Shown: positions 37,448-45,624 of the stretch, piece by piece | Position numbering within the stretch: the first letter of the stretch is position 1 | Layout of the letters: each line of letters starts with the position of its first letter | From: Sphingomonadales bacterium UBA6157 | Lineage (GTDB): Bacteria; Pseudomonadota; Alphaproteobacteria; Sphingomonadales; Sphingomonadaceae | Length of the DNA: 64,000 bases | NCBI GenBank assembly: GCA_002423025.1 | Contig: DIUN01000048.1 | Span: 38,407-102,406 of the forward strand | Reading direction: 5' to 3' | Position numbers and translations under genes: made by a program | Notes under the pieces: generated by a model | Seen by the model: only the letters and a program-made list of their open reading frames with translations | Told to the model about the DNA's origin: nothing | The model's database searches: none

Positions 37448-37810
37448 TCAGGCTTTGCCGATGCGGCCTGTATCGAAGATTATCTGCAGATGCGCGATCA
37501 GGCCGGAATCAGCTGCGAAATCGAATATGTCGACCAGATCGCAGGCGGTGCGTGTGCCGTTCCTCAATTCCCACTGATAGGCGAAGAGCGCGGCGATGCG
37601 CTGGCCATCGTTGGTGTGGAAGATGCTGCGGATATCGACACTTGCGCGCGCTGTGTCACCAAATAGCCGATTGTAAAAATCGGCCACTGGAACACCACCA
37701 TAGACCGGAGACGATACCAGTCCTTCGGGAGCGAAACAGGCTAGAACGCCGGGCAGGTCACCTTTCGCCATGGCTGCGAGATAGGTCCGGACGGTGGCTT
37801 CGCGGTTCAT
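37448..37810 (-). CDS. SnoaL/NTF2-like protein
   Basis: A 120-residue small alpha+beta cone-fold protein of the SnoaL/ketosteroid-isomerase-like superfamily. It starts with the typical helix ATVRTYLAAMAKGDLPGVLACF and ends in LIAHLQIIFD. Such proteins are isomerases, cyclases or ligand-binding subunits, and the sequence does not show which. It overlaps the amnD stop by 4 bp, so it is translated with 2-aminomuconate deaminase. It could assist an isomerisation in the same pathway (inference). Confidence 0.75.
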   Translation of the reverse strand: MNREATVRTYLAAMAKGDLPGVLACFAPEGLVSSPVYGGVPVADFYNRLFGDTARASVDIRSIFHTNDGQRIAALFAYQWELRNGTRTACDLVDIFDFAADSGLIAHLQIIFDTGRIGKA

Positions 37811-38232
37811 CTTGGTCTCGGGTGCCAGGCCATTGCCTTCATTTCGATAAGCAGCAGCGGGTGCGGTAGTTGGTGCACGGCTACGGTCGTGCGGGTCGGG
37901 CCGGTCTCATCGAAGAACTCAGCCCAGACTTCGTTATAGCCGCCGAAGTCGTTCATGTTGACCAGGAAGCTGGTGATTTCCACGAGATCGGACAGCGTTG
38001 CGCCATGTGCGGCGAGCAGATCGGCGATGTTGCTGATGACGGCGCGGGTCTGCTCGCGGATATCGAGACTTGTGGTGCCCATTGCATCGACACTGGCGCC
38101 CGCAAAGCTGTTGTCCGGCCGGCGTGAGCTGGTGCCGGAAACGAACAGGAAATCGCCTGCGCGGCGGATATGCGGGAAGCGGCCGCGCGGTTTTGGCTTT
38201 CCGGACACGACGATAGCATCTTCAGGCGGCAT
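37807..38232 (-). CDS. amnD: 2-aminomuconate deaminase (RidA family)
   Basis: A 141-residue RidA/YjgF-family protein. The stretches GRFPHIRRAGDFLFVSGTSSRRPDN, VEITSFLVNMNDFGGYNEVW and TRTTVAVHQLPHPLLLIEMKA match 2-aminomuconate deaminases such as AmnD and NbaF more closely than general RidA proteins. It converts 2-aminomuconate to 4-oxalocrotonate and ammonia. The ATG at 38232 has a GGAAGG ribosome binding site. It is on the strand opposite the other amn genes, next to a palindromic operator candidate at 38306-38320. It overlaps the SnoaL-like gene by 4 bp. Confidence 0.88.
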   Translation of the reverse strand: MPPEDAIVVSGKPKPRGRFPHIRRAGDFLFVSGTSSRRPDNSFAGASVDAMGTTSLDIREQTRAVISNIADLLAAHGATLSDLVEITSFLVNMNDFGGYNEVWAEFFDETGPTRTTVAVHQLPHPLLLIEMKAMAWHPRPR

Positions 38233-38305
38233 GTGTGGAACCTTCCGGTTTGTGATCGGAAGGTGACGGTTCAACGGGAAGGCGGCAACCGCTTATGTAG
38301 CCGGG

Positions 38306-38320
38306 CTCACACTATGTGAG
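38306..38320. promoter_or_regulatory. CTCACA-CTA-TGTGAG palindrome upstream of amnD
   Basis: A perfect 6-bp inverted repeat with a 3-nt spacer, 74 bp upstream of the amnD start and just past the iorB stop. This is where the promoter of the amnD-SnoaL operon should be. Likely operator of an unidentified regulator. Confidence 0.5.
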
Positions 38321-38326
38321 ACATGA

Positions 38327-39856
38327 TCAAGCAATTGCGGGTGAAACGACCCCGATATTTGCCGCGGCAAGAGCCTGCAGCAAGGCAGTGTCAGTCTCGT
38401 CCGCCAGCGCTGCATCGCGCAGGGTGGCGATGAGCGGCGCCAAGCCTGGCGCGTTGCGGCGGCTTTCGATGGCGGCAGCGATTAGCCCGAACTGGCGCAG
38501 GCCGCGTTCAAAGGTATCGCCGTAGCCCTTGATGAGGCGCTGGGTCAGGGCAATTTCCGTAGCTGCTGCAACATCTTGGCGAGCAATGCTCGTCAGCAGG
38601 CCAAGCCAGGCGGTGATGCGATGTTGCTCCTCCTGATATCGCAGCGTGCCGCGTCGGTAGGTGCGTGCTTGGGCGAGCAGCCATAGCGGCACGAACCAGC
38701 GGAGCTGCGTTGTCTCGACATGCCGGCCCTTCTGGAAAAAGCGCTCGAGCCGCCCGCGCAGCGCCGGGCTGGACAGGATGAAGCGACCAAGGCCGGCGGG
38801 GAGAGTCTCGCAGACTTCCTGCAGGCGCGGGTGCATGTACTCTGTGACGCGTAGCAACTCGGCGTCTCCGGCCTTTACCTCGTTGCGGACGCGGGCGAGG
38901 CGAGTATCCCGCGTTTTCAGGTCTGCGACGCGGATGGTGTCCTCATAGGACATCCAGAGCGCGAGACCGCGGGCAGTTTCGGCGGTGAGCTTGTGGTTGT
39001 CGGTTCCATCATCAAGGTCGGCAATGGGCTTGAGCCTGTCGAGGAAAAGCGCCGCATAGGCGGCGTCCTGGTAGTCGGCGAGGCGTTTGACGGCTTCGAG
39101 CGAATTGCGGTGCGCGCCGGGAGGCAACTCGGCGCTGATGCGGGCTGCCAGGGTATGTCCGGTGGCGCTCCGCGGAGCGGGTAGGGACATGGCAGGGGCT
39201 TCTGTCGGCTGCTCCCTGAGGCTTGTTGGTGCGGTGCCGGCGGCATCCCAACCGGCAGCAAAACCGCGCAGGTTTGCCGGCACAGCGATGCCGCCGGCGG
39301 TGATCGCCGCCTCGAAGGCTGCGCGCGGAAAGGGCAGGGCGCCGCTGGCGGCAAGGGCGCCGAGCATCACCGAACTGATGACGCTGCCGGCGCGGCTGGC
39401 GGCTTCATCCATGTCGAAACCGATGAAGCGGCCGGCGCGGGCAAAGGCGGCTTCCAGGATCCGCTCGCTTGGGCGGCGGCCATCGTGACGGGCGGACTTT
39501 TCGGCAATGGCATAGATCCGGTGGGTGGAGCCGATCAGCACGGTGCGGCCGGCGCTGACGAAGCCACGCTGGATGGCGCGGCCGGCTTCCATCAATTCCG
39601 AAGCGATGACGATATCGACATCGCCCGGCACCGGGCTGAGCGCCAGCACGGGGGGCGTGCCGACGGCCGGGAACAGCTCGATGTAGTAAATGGTCGATCC
39701 GGTGCGCTGCGCCACGCCGGGAACCGATGTGCCCTGCGCTATGAAGCCATTGGCTTCCGCGGTGGCGAGGATCCAGTCTGCCAGCACGCCGCCGCCCTGG
39801 CCGCCGAGCGCGAGGATGGCCAGGCTGATGCGGCCCTCGGGGTTTGGAACAACCAT
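38327..39856 (-). CDS. iorB: indolepyruvate ferredoxin oxidoreductase, beta subunit
   Basis: A 509-residue protein. The N-terminal ~200 residues are the gamma/beta-type domain of 2-oxoacid:ferredoxin oxidoreductases (LAILALGGQGGGVLADWIL and VPGVAQRTGSTIYY). The C-terminal ~290 residues are the extra helical domain found in the long bacterial form. With IorA it oxidatively decarboxylates aryl pyruvates, typically indolepyruvate, to aryl acetyl-CoA. It lies 2 bp after iorA in a cyclase-iorA-iorB operon. The true substrate in this organism is not shown by the sequence. Confidence 0.9.
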   Translation of the reverse strand: MVVPNPEGRISLAILALGGQGGGVLADWILATAEANGFIAQGTSVPGVAQRTGSTIYYIELFPAVGTPPVLALSPVPGDVDIVIASELMEAGRAIQRGFVSAGRTVLIGSTHRIYAIAEKSARHDGRRPSERILEAAFARAGRFIGFDMDEAASRAGSVISSVMLGALAASGALPFPRAAFEAAITAGGIAVPANLRGFAAGWDAAGTAPTSLREQPTEAPAMSLPAPRSATGHTLAARISAELPPGAHRNSLEAVKRLADYQDAAYAALFLDRLKPIADLDDGTDNHKLTAETARGLALWMSYEDTIRVADLKTRDTRLARVRNEVKAGDAELLRVTEYMHPRLQEVCETLPAGLGRFILSSPALRGRLERFFQKGRHVETTQLRWFVPLWLLAQARTYRRGTLRYQEEQHRITAWLGLLTSIARQDVAAATEIALTQRLIKGYGDTFERGLRQFGLIAAAIESRRNAPGLAPLIATLRDAALADETDTALLQALAAANIGVVSPAIA

Positions 39857-39858
39857 GA

Positions 39859-41982
39859 TCAGAAGCTGCGTTGCGCGAGGCTACGCGCCTGCAGGTTCTG
39901 CAGGGAGGCGATGATGCGCCCCCTGAGCGCATGCCGCAGCCGCTCCCAGCGGCCGGGGTTGTGCACGAGAGTCGCCTTGTAGAAGCTTGGGCAGAGCACC
40001 GCGGCGTGGCTCACCTCGCCGCAAAGGCCGCAGCCCACGCAGCTGTTGTCGACATGGGCGATCGGGTCCTGCCGCAGCGGGTCGGGGTTCGGCCGCACGC
40101 TCAGAGAGGGGCAGCCGGACAGGCGGATGCAGCTATGGTCTCCCGTGCAGGTGTCAGGATCGATGCCGAAGCGCTCGCGCGTCATGCGCTTGCCAGCCTT
40201 TATCGCCTTGGCAACCAGCGGCTTTTCTCGACGCTGCTTGTTGAGCATGCACTCGGATTGCGCCACGATCACCTTGGGGCCGGCCTGTTTCGTGGTCAGC
40301 GCCTCGCGCAGCGTGTCGCGCATGCCGGCCACGTCATAGGTGTTGGTGCGTGTCCGCACCCAGTTGCCGCCAACGCCGCGCACGGCCCGCTCGATCGGGT
40401 GGCGGGTACTGCGATCATCATTCAGGGCGTTGGAGGAGAGGATGTCCTGCCCGCCGGTGGCGGCGGAATAGCCGTTATCGACAATCAGCGTGACGGTATC
40501 GTCCTTGTTGAACACGGCGTTGCCGATGCCGGAGGTGAGGCCGTTATGCCAGAAACCGCCGTCTCCCATGATGGCGATGGCGCGTTTGCCATCCGGCTTG
40601 AAGGCCGAGGCTCCGGCACCGCCCAGGCCATAGCCCATGGTGGTGTTGCCGATGTTGAACGGTGGCAGGATGGAGAAGAGGTGGCAGCCGATATCGGCGG
40701 AAACATGGCTCGGCCCCAGCTCGCGCTCCACCAGCTTCATGGCGGTGAAAATCGGGCGCTCAGGGCAGCCGGTGCAAAAGCCGGCGGGGCGCTGCGGCAC
40801 ATCGGCTGGTGCCAGTGCCGGAACGATGGGGGCCTGCTCAGGCGGCGCCAGGGCAGGGGCTGCGGCACGCAGGAACCCGGCCACTCCATCGCGCAGCACA
40901 TGGGCGCCATACTCCCCGGCGCGGGGCAGCACGCCCTTTCCGTAAAGCTTGGTAGTCAGGTCGGCGCGGCGCAGCAGCGTGTTCAGCTCGTGCTCGATGA
41001 ATTCGGGCTGGCCTTCCTCCACGATCAGCACCGAGTGCTTGCCGGCGCAGAAGGCCGCAATCTCGCTGGGCAGCAGCGGGTAGGTGACGTTCAGGCACAG
41101 GATTGGAAGCTGGCTGTTGCCAAAGCTGTCCGAGAGGCCGAGCAACTCCAGTGCGCGGTTGAGCGCATTGAACATGCCGCCCTGCACGATGATGCCGATA
41201 TCACCGTCTGCCGGTCCCATGTGCTCGTTGAGCTTGTTTTCGGCGATGAAGGCCAAAGCGGCGGGCCAGCGCTTCTCGATCTTTTCCTGCTCATGCAGGA
41301 AGTTCGCCGGCGGCAGCACGATCCGGTTGGTATCGCGCACGGGTGCGGCCGCAGCCTGAGACACCGTCAGCGGCGGCCGGCGATTGTCCTTGGCGAGAAA
41401 GCTGCCGGTCATGTGGCAGGCCCGCACGCGCAACTCCAGCATGACCGGGGTATTGGAGGCCTCCGAGAGCTGGAAGCCGGCCTCCACCATATCGACAATC
41501 GAGGTGAGGTTGGGGCGTGGATCCAGAAGCCACATCTGTGATTTCATGGCGAAGGCGTGGGTGCGCTCCTGCATGATCGAGGAGCCCTCGCCATAATCCT
41601 CCCCAACAATGATCAGCGCACCGCCAGTAACCCCGCCCGAAGCGACATTCGAGAGCGCATCAGAGGCGACATTGGTGCCGACAACCGATTTCCACGCCAC
41701 CGCGCCGCGCAGCGGGTAGTTTACCGAGGCTGCCAGCATCGCCGCCGCAGTCGCTTCCGAGGCAGACGCCTCGAAATGCACGCCAAGCTCGGTCAGCAGG
41801 CTGTTGGCATCGGCAAACACGTCCATCAGGTGACTGATTGGTGACCCTTGGTAGCCGCCGACATAGGCCACGCCCGATTGCAGAAGTGCCTTGGTGACGG
41901 CAAGAATGCCCTCACCATGGAAGATATCTCCGGCGCCGAGCCGCAGGTCTTCCACTTCCTTCTTGAACGAGCGTTCGGCCAT
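39859..41982 (-). CDS. iorA: indolepyruvate ferredoxin oxidoreductase, alpha subunit
   Basis: A 707-residue thiamine-diphosphate enzyme subunit. The N-terminal pyrimidine-binding part includes QGSPISHLMDVFADA. The C-terminal ThDP-binding part includes GDGGFWHNGLTSGIGNAVFNKDD. The last ~80 residues carry Cys-rich segments DPDTCTGDHSCIRLSGCP and SCVGCGLCG for iron-sulfur clusters. It pairs with iorB, 2 bp downstream. The start is 5 bp after the cyclase-family gene stop, so all three form one leftward operon facing a MarR gene. Use in aromatic amino acid or auxin-related catabolism is inferred from the family. Confidence 0.92.
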   Translation of the reverse strand: MAERSFKKEVEDLRLGAGDIFHGEGILAVTKALLQSGVAYVGGYQGSPISHLMDVFADANSLLTELGVHFEASASEATAAAMLAASVNYPLRGAVAWKSVVGTNVASDALSNVASGGVTGGALIIVGEDYGEGSSIMQERTHAFAMKSQMWLLDPRPNLTSIVDMVEAGFQLSEASNTPVMLELRVRACHMTGSFLAKDNRRPPLTVSQAAAAPVRDTNRIVLPPANFLHEQEKIEKRWPAALAFIAENKLNEHMGPADGDIGIIVQGGMFNALNRALELLGLSDSFGNSQLPILCLNVTYPLLPSEIAAFCAGKHSVLIVEEGQPEFIEHELNTLLRRADLTTKLYGKGVLPRAGEYGAHVLRDGVAGFLRAAAPALAPPEQAPIVPALAPADVPQRPAGFCTGCPERPIFTAMKLVERELGPSHVSADIGCHLFSILPPFNIGNTTMGYGLGGAGASAFKPDGKRAIAIMGDGGFWHNGLTSGIGNAVFNKDDTVTLIVDNGYSAATGGQDILSSNALNDDRSTRHPIERAVRGVGGNWVRTRTNTYDVAGMRDTLREALTTKQAGPKVIVAQSECMLNKQRREKPLVAKAIKAGKRMTRERFGIDPDTCTGDHSCIRLSGCPSLSVRPNPDPLRQDPIAHVDNSCVGCGLCGEVSHAAVLCPSFYKATLVHNPGRWERLRHALRGRIIASLQNLQARSLAQRSF

Positions 41983-41987
41983 TTCTG

Positions 41988-42776
41988 CTAGCCAGCGACG
42001 AGTGCGAGCACGCGCAGCGGGCTGCCCGAGCCACCGCGGATCTTCAGCGGCGCGGCGACGATGATCGCGCCGGTAGGTGGTAGCTGATCGAGATTTTCAA
42101 GGCACTGCAGGCCATAGCGGCCCGCGGCATGGAACAGCGTATGGGCCGGATAGGCCGGCTCGAGCAGATGCGCCTGGCCGGCATCTGTGCCGATAGTCTC
42201 GACGCCAAAGCCATGGGCATCCCGTTCTTCCACCAGGAAGCGTACGGCATCGGCATCCGGCCCCGGCGTATGGGCGCCATCTTCGCGGCGGTTGGTATAG
42301 GCGTCCACATCCCGCTTCGACCAATCGGTGCGGAACAGCACCCAGGCGCGCGCCGGGATGCGGCCATGCTTGGCTTCCCAAGCCTTGATGAACGGTACTG
42401 TGAGCAGGAAATCGGCATCGGCTGCGGCTTCTGCCGAGGCATCGATGACAACGGCGGGCGCGATGAAATCGGCGGGTGCGATGGTGTCCGTGGTGTTGGC
42501 CGGCAGGTCCCTGCCGCTGATCCAGTGCACAGGCGCGTCGAAGTGCGTGCCGGTGTGCTCGGACATGGTGAAGTTGTTCCAGTACCAGGCGACGCCGCGC
42601 TCGTCGTAGCGCGAAATCTCCTCGCGGCTGAACGGTGCGCACTGCCCGAAGGGCGGCGGCAGCACGAGCACCGGAGTGTCTTCGGAAAGGCTCTGCGTGA
42701 TATCGATGACGCGGATGCCGCCCGCGGTGATTGCCGCTGCCGTTGCCGCCAGTGCCGATGCTGCATCCATTGTCAT
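41988..42776 (-). CDS. cyclase-family hydrolase (kynurenine formamidase-like)
   Basis: A 262-residue cytoplasmic cyclase-family protein with the full metal-binding motif EHTGTHFDAPVHW near residues 79-91 (HxGTHxDxPxH). Preceding IRVIDITQSLSEDTPV and later ARAWVLFRTDWSKRD also match kynurenine formamidase-like enzymes that hydrolyse N-formylkynurenine or related amides. It differs from the exported paralogue at 32471 in lacking a signal peptide. The ATG at 42776 has a GGGGAG ribosome binding site. It leads the operon cyclase-iorA-iorB and faces the MarR gene across a 91-bp gap with a palindrome. The tie between formamidase and iorAB hints at tryptophan-type substrates (inference). Confidence 0.85.
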   Translation of the reverse strand: MTMDAASALAATAAAITAGGIRVIDITQSLSEDTPVLVLPPPFGQCAPFSREEISRYDERGVAWYWNNFTMSEHTGTHFDAPVHWISGRDLPANTTDTIAPADFIAPAVVIDASAEAAADADFLLTVPFIKAWEAKHGRIPARAWVLFRTDWSKRDVDAYTNRREDGAHTPGPDADAVRFLVEERDAHGFGVETIGTDAGQAHLLEPAYPAHTLFHAAGRYGLQCLENLDQLPPTGAIIVAAPLKIRGGSGSPLRVLALVAG

Positions 42777-42817
42777 GGTCTGTCTCCCCAACCAGTTTGC
42801 ACAGGATGCGGAAAAAA

Positions 42818-42833
42818 ACTTGCAGATGCAAGT
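42818..42833. promoter_or_regulatory. ACTTGCA-GA-TGCAAGT operator candidate
   Basis: A perfect 7-bp inverted repeat with a 2-nt spacer lies in the 91-bp gap between the divergent cyclase-iorAB operon and the MarR gene. MarR proteins commonly bind such palindromes in their own divergent promoter, so autoregulation plus control of cyclase-iorAB is likely. Confidence 0.65.
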
Positions 42834-42867
42834 ATGGTTTCTAAGCTCCTCTCCTGAGGTGAGAACC

Positions 42868-43338
42868 ATGGACAGCAGGACGTTGGGTGACCCGGGAACT
42901 TCAGCCTTTGCACTGGAGAAATACCCATTTTACCAGCTCAACCGCACGGTGAGCCGCTACAATGCTGTCATCGAGGCAAGGCTGCGCAGCATTGGCCTAG
43001 ATGTGCCGAACTGGCGGGTGCTGATGATTCTCGGCGAGCGGGCGCCGCGCAGCGTGGGGGAAATCGCGCAAGCAGCGGTGATCAACCTCTCCACCATGAT
43101 GCGGATCGTCCAGCGCATGGCGCGTGATGGGCTGGTGCGGCTGGCCGCGCGCCAGGGTGATGGCCGGGTGCGCGAGGTCTTCCTGACCGAAAAGGGCGAG
43201 ACGACGCTGGCGGCGGCTCGTGACGCGACGTCGCCGGTGTACGCAGCCGCGATCGCCGGCTTTTCGGAAGGCGAGTTTGACCAGATGCTGGCGTTGCTGG
43301 GGCGGATGCACGGCAATCTGGGCGATGTGGAAGGCTGA
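42868..43338 (+). CDS. MarR-family transcriptional regulator
   Basis: A 156-residue winged-helix regulator. The N-terminal dimerisation helix is followed by a wHTH with LSTMMRIVQRMARDGLVRL near residues 75-93 and the wing RQGDGRVREVFLTEKG. The ATG at 42868 has a GAGGTGAG ribosome binding site. The frame is open upstream but overlaps the operator. It is divergent from the cyclase-iorAB operon with a perfect palindrome between them, so it probably represses that operon and itself until an aromatic ligand binds. It converges with the phosphotransferase gene, 55 bp away. Confidence 0.9.
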   Translation: MDSRTLGDPGTSAFALEKYPFYQLNRTVSRYNAVIEARLRSIGLDVPNWRVLMILGERAPRSVGEIAQAAVINLSTMMRIVQRMARDGLVRLAARQGDGRVREVFLTEKGETTLAAARDATSPVYAAAIAGFSEGEFDQMLALLGRMHGNLGDVEG

Positions 43339-43393
43339 CGGGAAACGCTCTCGCTGCACGCCAGCCGTCATGCGCCATCCCGTGACGATCTGC

Positions 43394-44437
43394 TCAGGCC
43401 TGGGCAATCAGGTCCAGGCTGCCGTGGTCCAGGGCCTGTCGCGCGGGGCGTTCCGCCATCAAGGCGAACATCTCGTCGCCACGCTCGGTGCGCTCGACGT
43501 TCATTGAGGCAAAGATCGCCATCAGGACGCCCGAGAGCGCATAGACCCTGTAGTCTCGCCACGCCGCGTCGCGGGATGGCGCCAGGCCGTGGGCAGCGAG
43601 CGCGTGGAGGTATTCGTCGAACAGCCCGGCTTCCTGTGCGGACCGTTCTGTCGGATCGGCGAAGCTTGTGCCGATGAGATAGGCCAGATCGGCAAAGGGG
43701 CAGCCGATTCCCACCGTCTGCCAATCGACAACGAAGACCTGGCCGCCCGGCGCGAACAGCAAATTGTCCAGGCGGAAATCGCCATGGACAACGGTGGAGG
43801 CGCTACCTTTCCAATCCAGAAAGTGCGTGATGTTGGCGGCAAGGGCGCGGGCCAGGGCGATGATTTCGGGAGCCAGCCGGGTTGCGTAGCGGACTGCGAA
43901 ATCCTCCGCGAGAACCGGCAGGGCCTGTTCCAACAGGGCGCGGCTCTCATGGGCAATCCAGGGGTGTCGCGCAGCCACGTCCGAATTCCAGAAGGGCGCA
44001 TGCAGCGCGGCAAGCTGGATGATGGCCGGACGCAGCAGCTCGGCGCCGGCGCCTGTGAGTTGGTCAGCCTGTGCCGCGGGGGCGCAATCGCCGAGCAGCA
44101 GGGCAAAATCCACTTCGTTTTCGGCAAGTTCGGCGAAGTAGCAATGCGGTCGTGAGACTTGGCTCTGCGCGGCCAGTTCACGATACCATCGCACTTCCTT
44201 GGCATAGTTCTTCAGCACCGAGGCGATGTGGCGGCTGCGCTCGTCATGGCTCGGGCATTTGGCGATGATAGTGGCCGGGCCGGCGTGGCCCTGCCATTCC
44301 AGCGCCAGCCGGAAACTGTCGGACATCTGCCCGGTGCCGATCGGTTTTGACGACATGTGCCGCAGGCTGCCGGCCAGCGCGCCAAGCGCCTGCTCCAGCC
44401 ATTCCAGGCTGAACGCGCCCGGAGATGTCGGGATCAT
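43394..44437 (-). CDS. phosphotransferase (APH/choline-kinase fold)
   Basis: A 347-residue kinase-like protein of the aminoglycoside/ecdysteroid-type phosphotransferase superfamily. The catalytic loop is VVHGDFRLDNLLF near residues 204-216, and the metal-binding VFVDWQTVGIGCPFADLAYLIG follows at about 223. The ATP-binding Lys is near residue 60 (TIIAKCP). In bacteria this branch phosphorylates small alcohols or is uncharacterised; antibiotic resistance is not implied. It overlaps the 364-aa gene by 4 bp (ATGA), so the two proteins are co-translated and probably work together. Confidence 0.82.
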   Translation of the reverse strand: MIPTSPGAFSLEWLEQALGALAGSLRHMSSKPIGTGQMSDSFRLALEWQGHAGPATIIAKCPSHDERSRHIASVLKNYAKEVRWYRELAAQSQVSRPHCYFAELAENEVDFALLLGDCAPAAQADQLTGAGAELLRPAIIQLAALHAPFWNSDVAARHPWIAHESRALLEQALPVLAEDFAVRYATRLAPEIIALARALAANITHFLDWKGSASTVVHGDFRLDNLLFAPGGQVFVVDWQTVGIGCPFADLAYLIGTSFADPTERSAQEAGLFDEYLHALAAHGLAPSRDAAWRDYRVYALSGVLMAIFASMNVERTERGDEMFALMAERPARQALDHGSLDLIAQA

Positions 44438-45528
44438 CTGGCGCCGTCCAGCAGCCCGGTGAAGCCGCTGGGCTGGTGCGGCCCGATCAACAGCTGCTCC
44501 AGGATGCCGCTGCCGCGATGCTCGGCGCCGTCCCAATGCAGCCAGGCGTCGGACAGCGCCTGGATGTGGAGGTTTTCCGGCGCGAGGTCGTTGAGCGCCG
44601 AGAGCGTGATGCTGTCATGGGTGACCTCCAGCGGGCCGTGGTCCATGCCATGGCCCCAGACCGGGTGCGTGTAGCCAAGGCCGTGCATGTAGAAATGCAC
44701 GTCGCTCGGCTTCACGATCAGCTCGCCGCGCGAGCCCAGCGTGACCCGCGCTTCTGCGACCCGGCGGCCACCGGGCGCATAGCGCAGCGCCAGATGCACC
44801 TCATCCACATCCACCATGGCGCCGTCCAGCGGCGCGACCACGGCCCTGCGGTTCCAGGGCAGGCCGGCGGCATCGTCGTTGGTATGCGCAAAGACGGCGT
44901 GCGCCGGGAAGTTGCAGGGCGACCAGAGCCAGAAGAACTGGCCGAAATTGCCCTGCGGCGGCGGCTGCGGCTCGGGCGCGCCGACGGGGCGAATGCCCCA
45001 GCTGCGGTCCCTCGTGCCCATGGTCGCGACGGGATCGAGCACTATCGGCCCGGCCGGCGTGCGGATGGTGCCGGACCAGCCGCCATTCTGGGTCATTCGG
45101 GTGTAGTCCATGAACAGGCGCGTGCCGTTGCGCCGGATGAAGCGCGGCTCCTCGATCGGCTGGTGGCGTGCATCGAAGGTCAGCTCGGCGGAGATGCTAC
45201 TGTCATTGTCGGCCAGCTTCAGCCGGATCTGCTGCAATGCCGCGACGATCTCGATGTGAATCGGACCGACCGAGAGATCCAGTCGTTCGCCGCCGACCAG
45301 ATGGCGGGAGGCACGGATGTTGTGCTGCACACCATCGATGACCAGAGAAAAGGCGGCGTCGGCTATGCCCAGCTGCGGGTAGAAGCCCATGGCGACAGCA
45401 AAGAACACGCTGCGATCGGCGGTGTAGCCGTTGAAAAAATAGCGATCGTAAAAGTTGCGGTCCTGGCCCGCGAAGGCAATCGGCTCCGGGGTCTGGTGAA
45501 CCGGAAAATCATCGGCCTTGGTCAGCAT
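44434..45528 (-). CDS. uncharacterised protein, CrtC/lipocalin-like fold
   Basis: A 364-residue protein with no signal peptide. It is rich in predicted beta strands with Trp, Tyr and Asp-rich turns, e.g. NGYTADRSVFFAVAMGFYPQ near residue 33 and GTRDRSWGIRPVG near 172. The architecture resembles hydroxyneurosporene-synthase (CrtC)-like or duplicated-lipocalin hydratases, but I cannot assign a reaction. It is translationally coupled to the phosphotransferase by a 4-bp overlap. Phosphotransferase/CrtC-like pairs recur in hydrophobic-compound catabolism of actinobacteria and sphingomonads, from general knowledge. The upstream gap to matB is 96 bp. Confidence 0.65.
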   Translation of the reverse strand: MLTKADDFPVHQTPEPIAFAGQDRNFYDRYFFNGYTADRSVFFAVAMGFYPQLGIADAAFSLVIDGVQHNIRASRHLVGGERLDLSVGPIHIEIVAALQQIRLKLADNDSSISAELTFDARHQPIEEPRFIRRNGTRLFMDYTRMTQNGGWSGTIRTPAGPIVLDPVATMGTRDRSWGIRPVGAPEPQPPPQGNFGQFFWLWSPCNFPAHAVFAHTNDDAAGLPWNRRAVVAPLDGAMVDVDEVHLALRYAPGGRRVAEARVTLGSRGELIVKPSDVHFYMHGLGYTHPVWGHGMDHGPLEVTHDSITLSALNDLAPENLHIQALSDAWLHWDGAEHRGSGILEQLLIGPHQPSGFTGLLDGAR

Positions 45529-45624
45529 CGCAACTCCCCTTCACGCGTTGGGGACAGCAGAGTGGCTATGCGCGGCGACGTCGCCTGCCAGAATCATCAG
45601 CCTGTTGGCCGGGCTGGCGGCCGA

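Noticed and set aside
43394..44437. Aminoglycoside resistance gene.
   Set aside because: Only the general APH kinase fold is present. The gene is coupled to a catabolism-like partner and lies in a chromosomal catabolic region without mobile elements.
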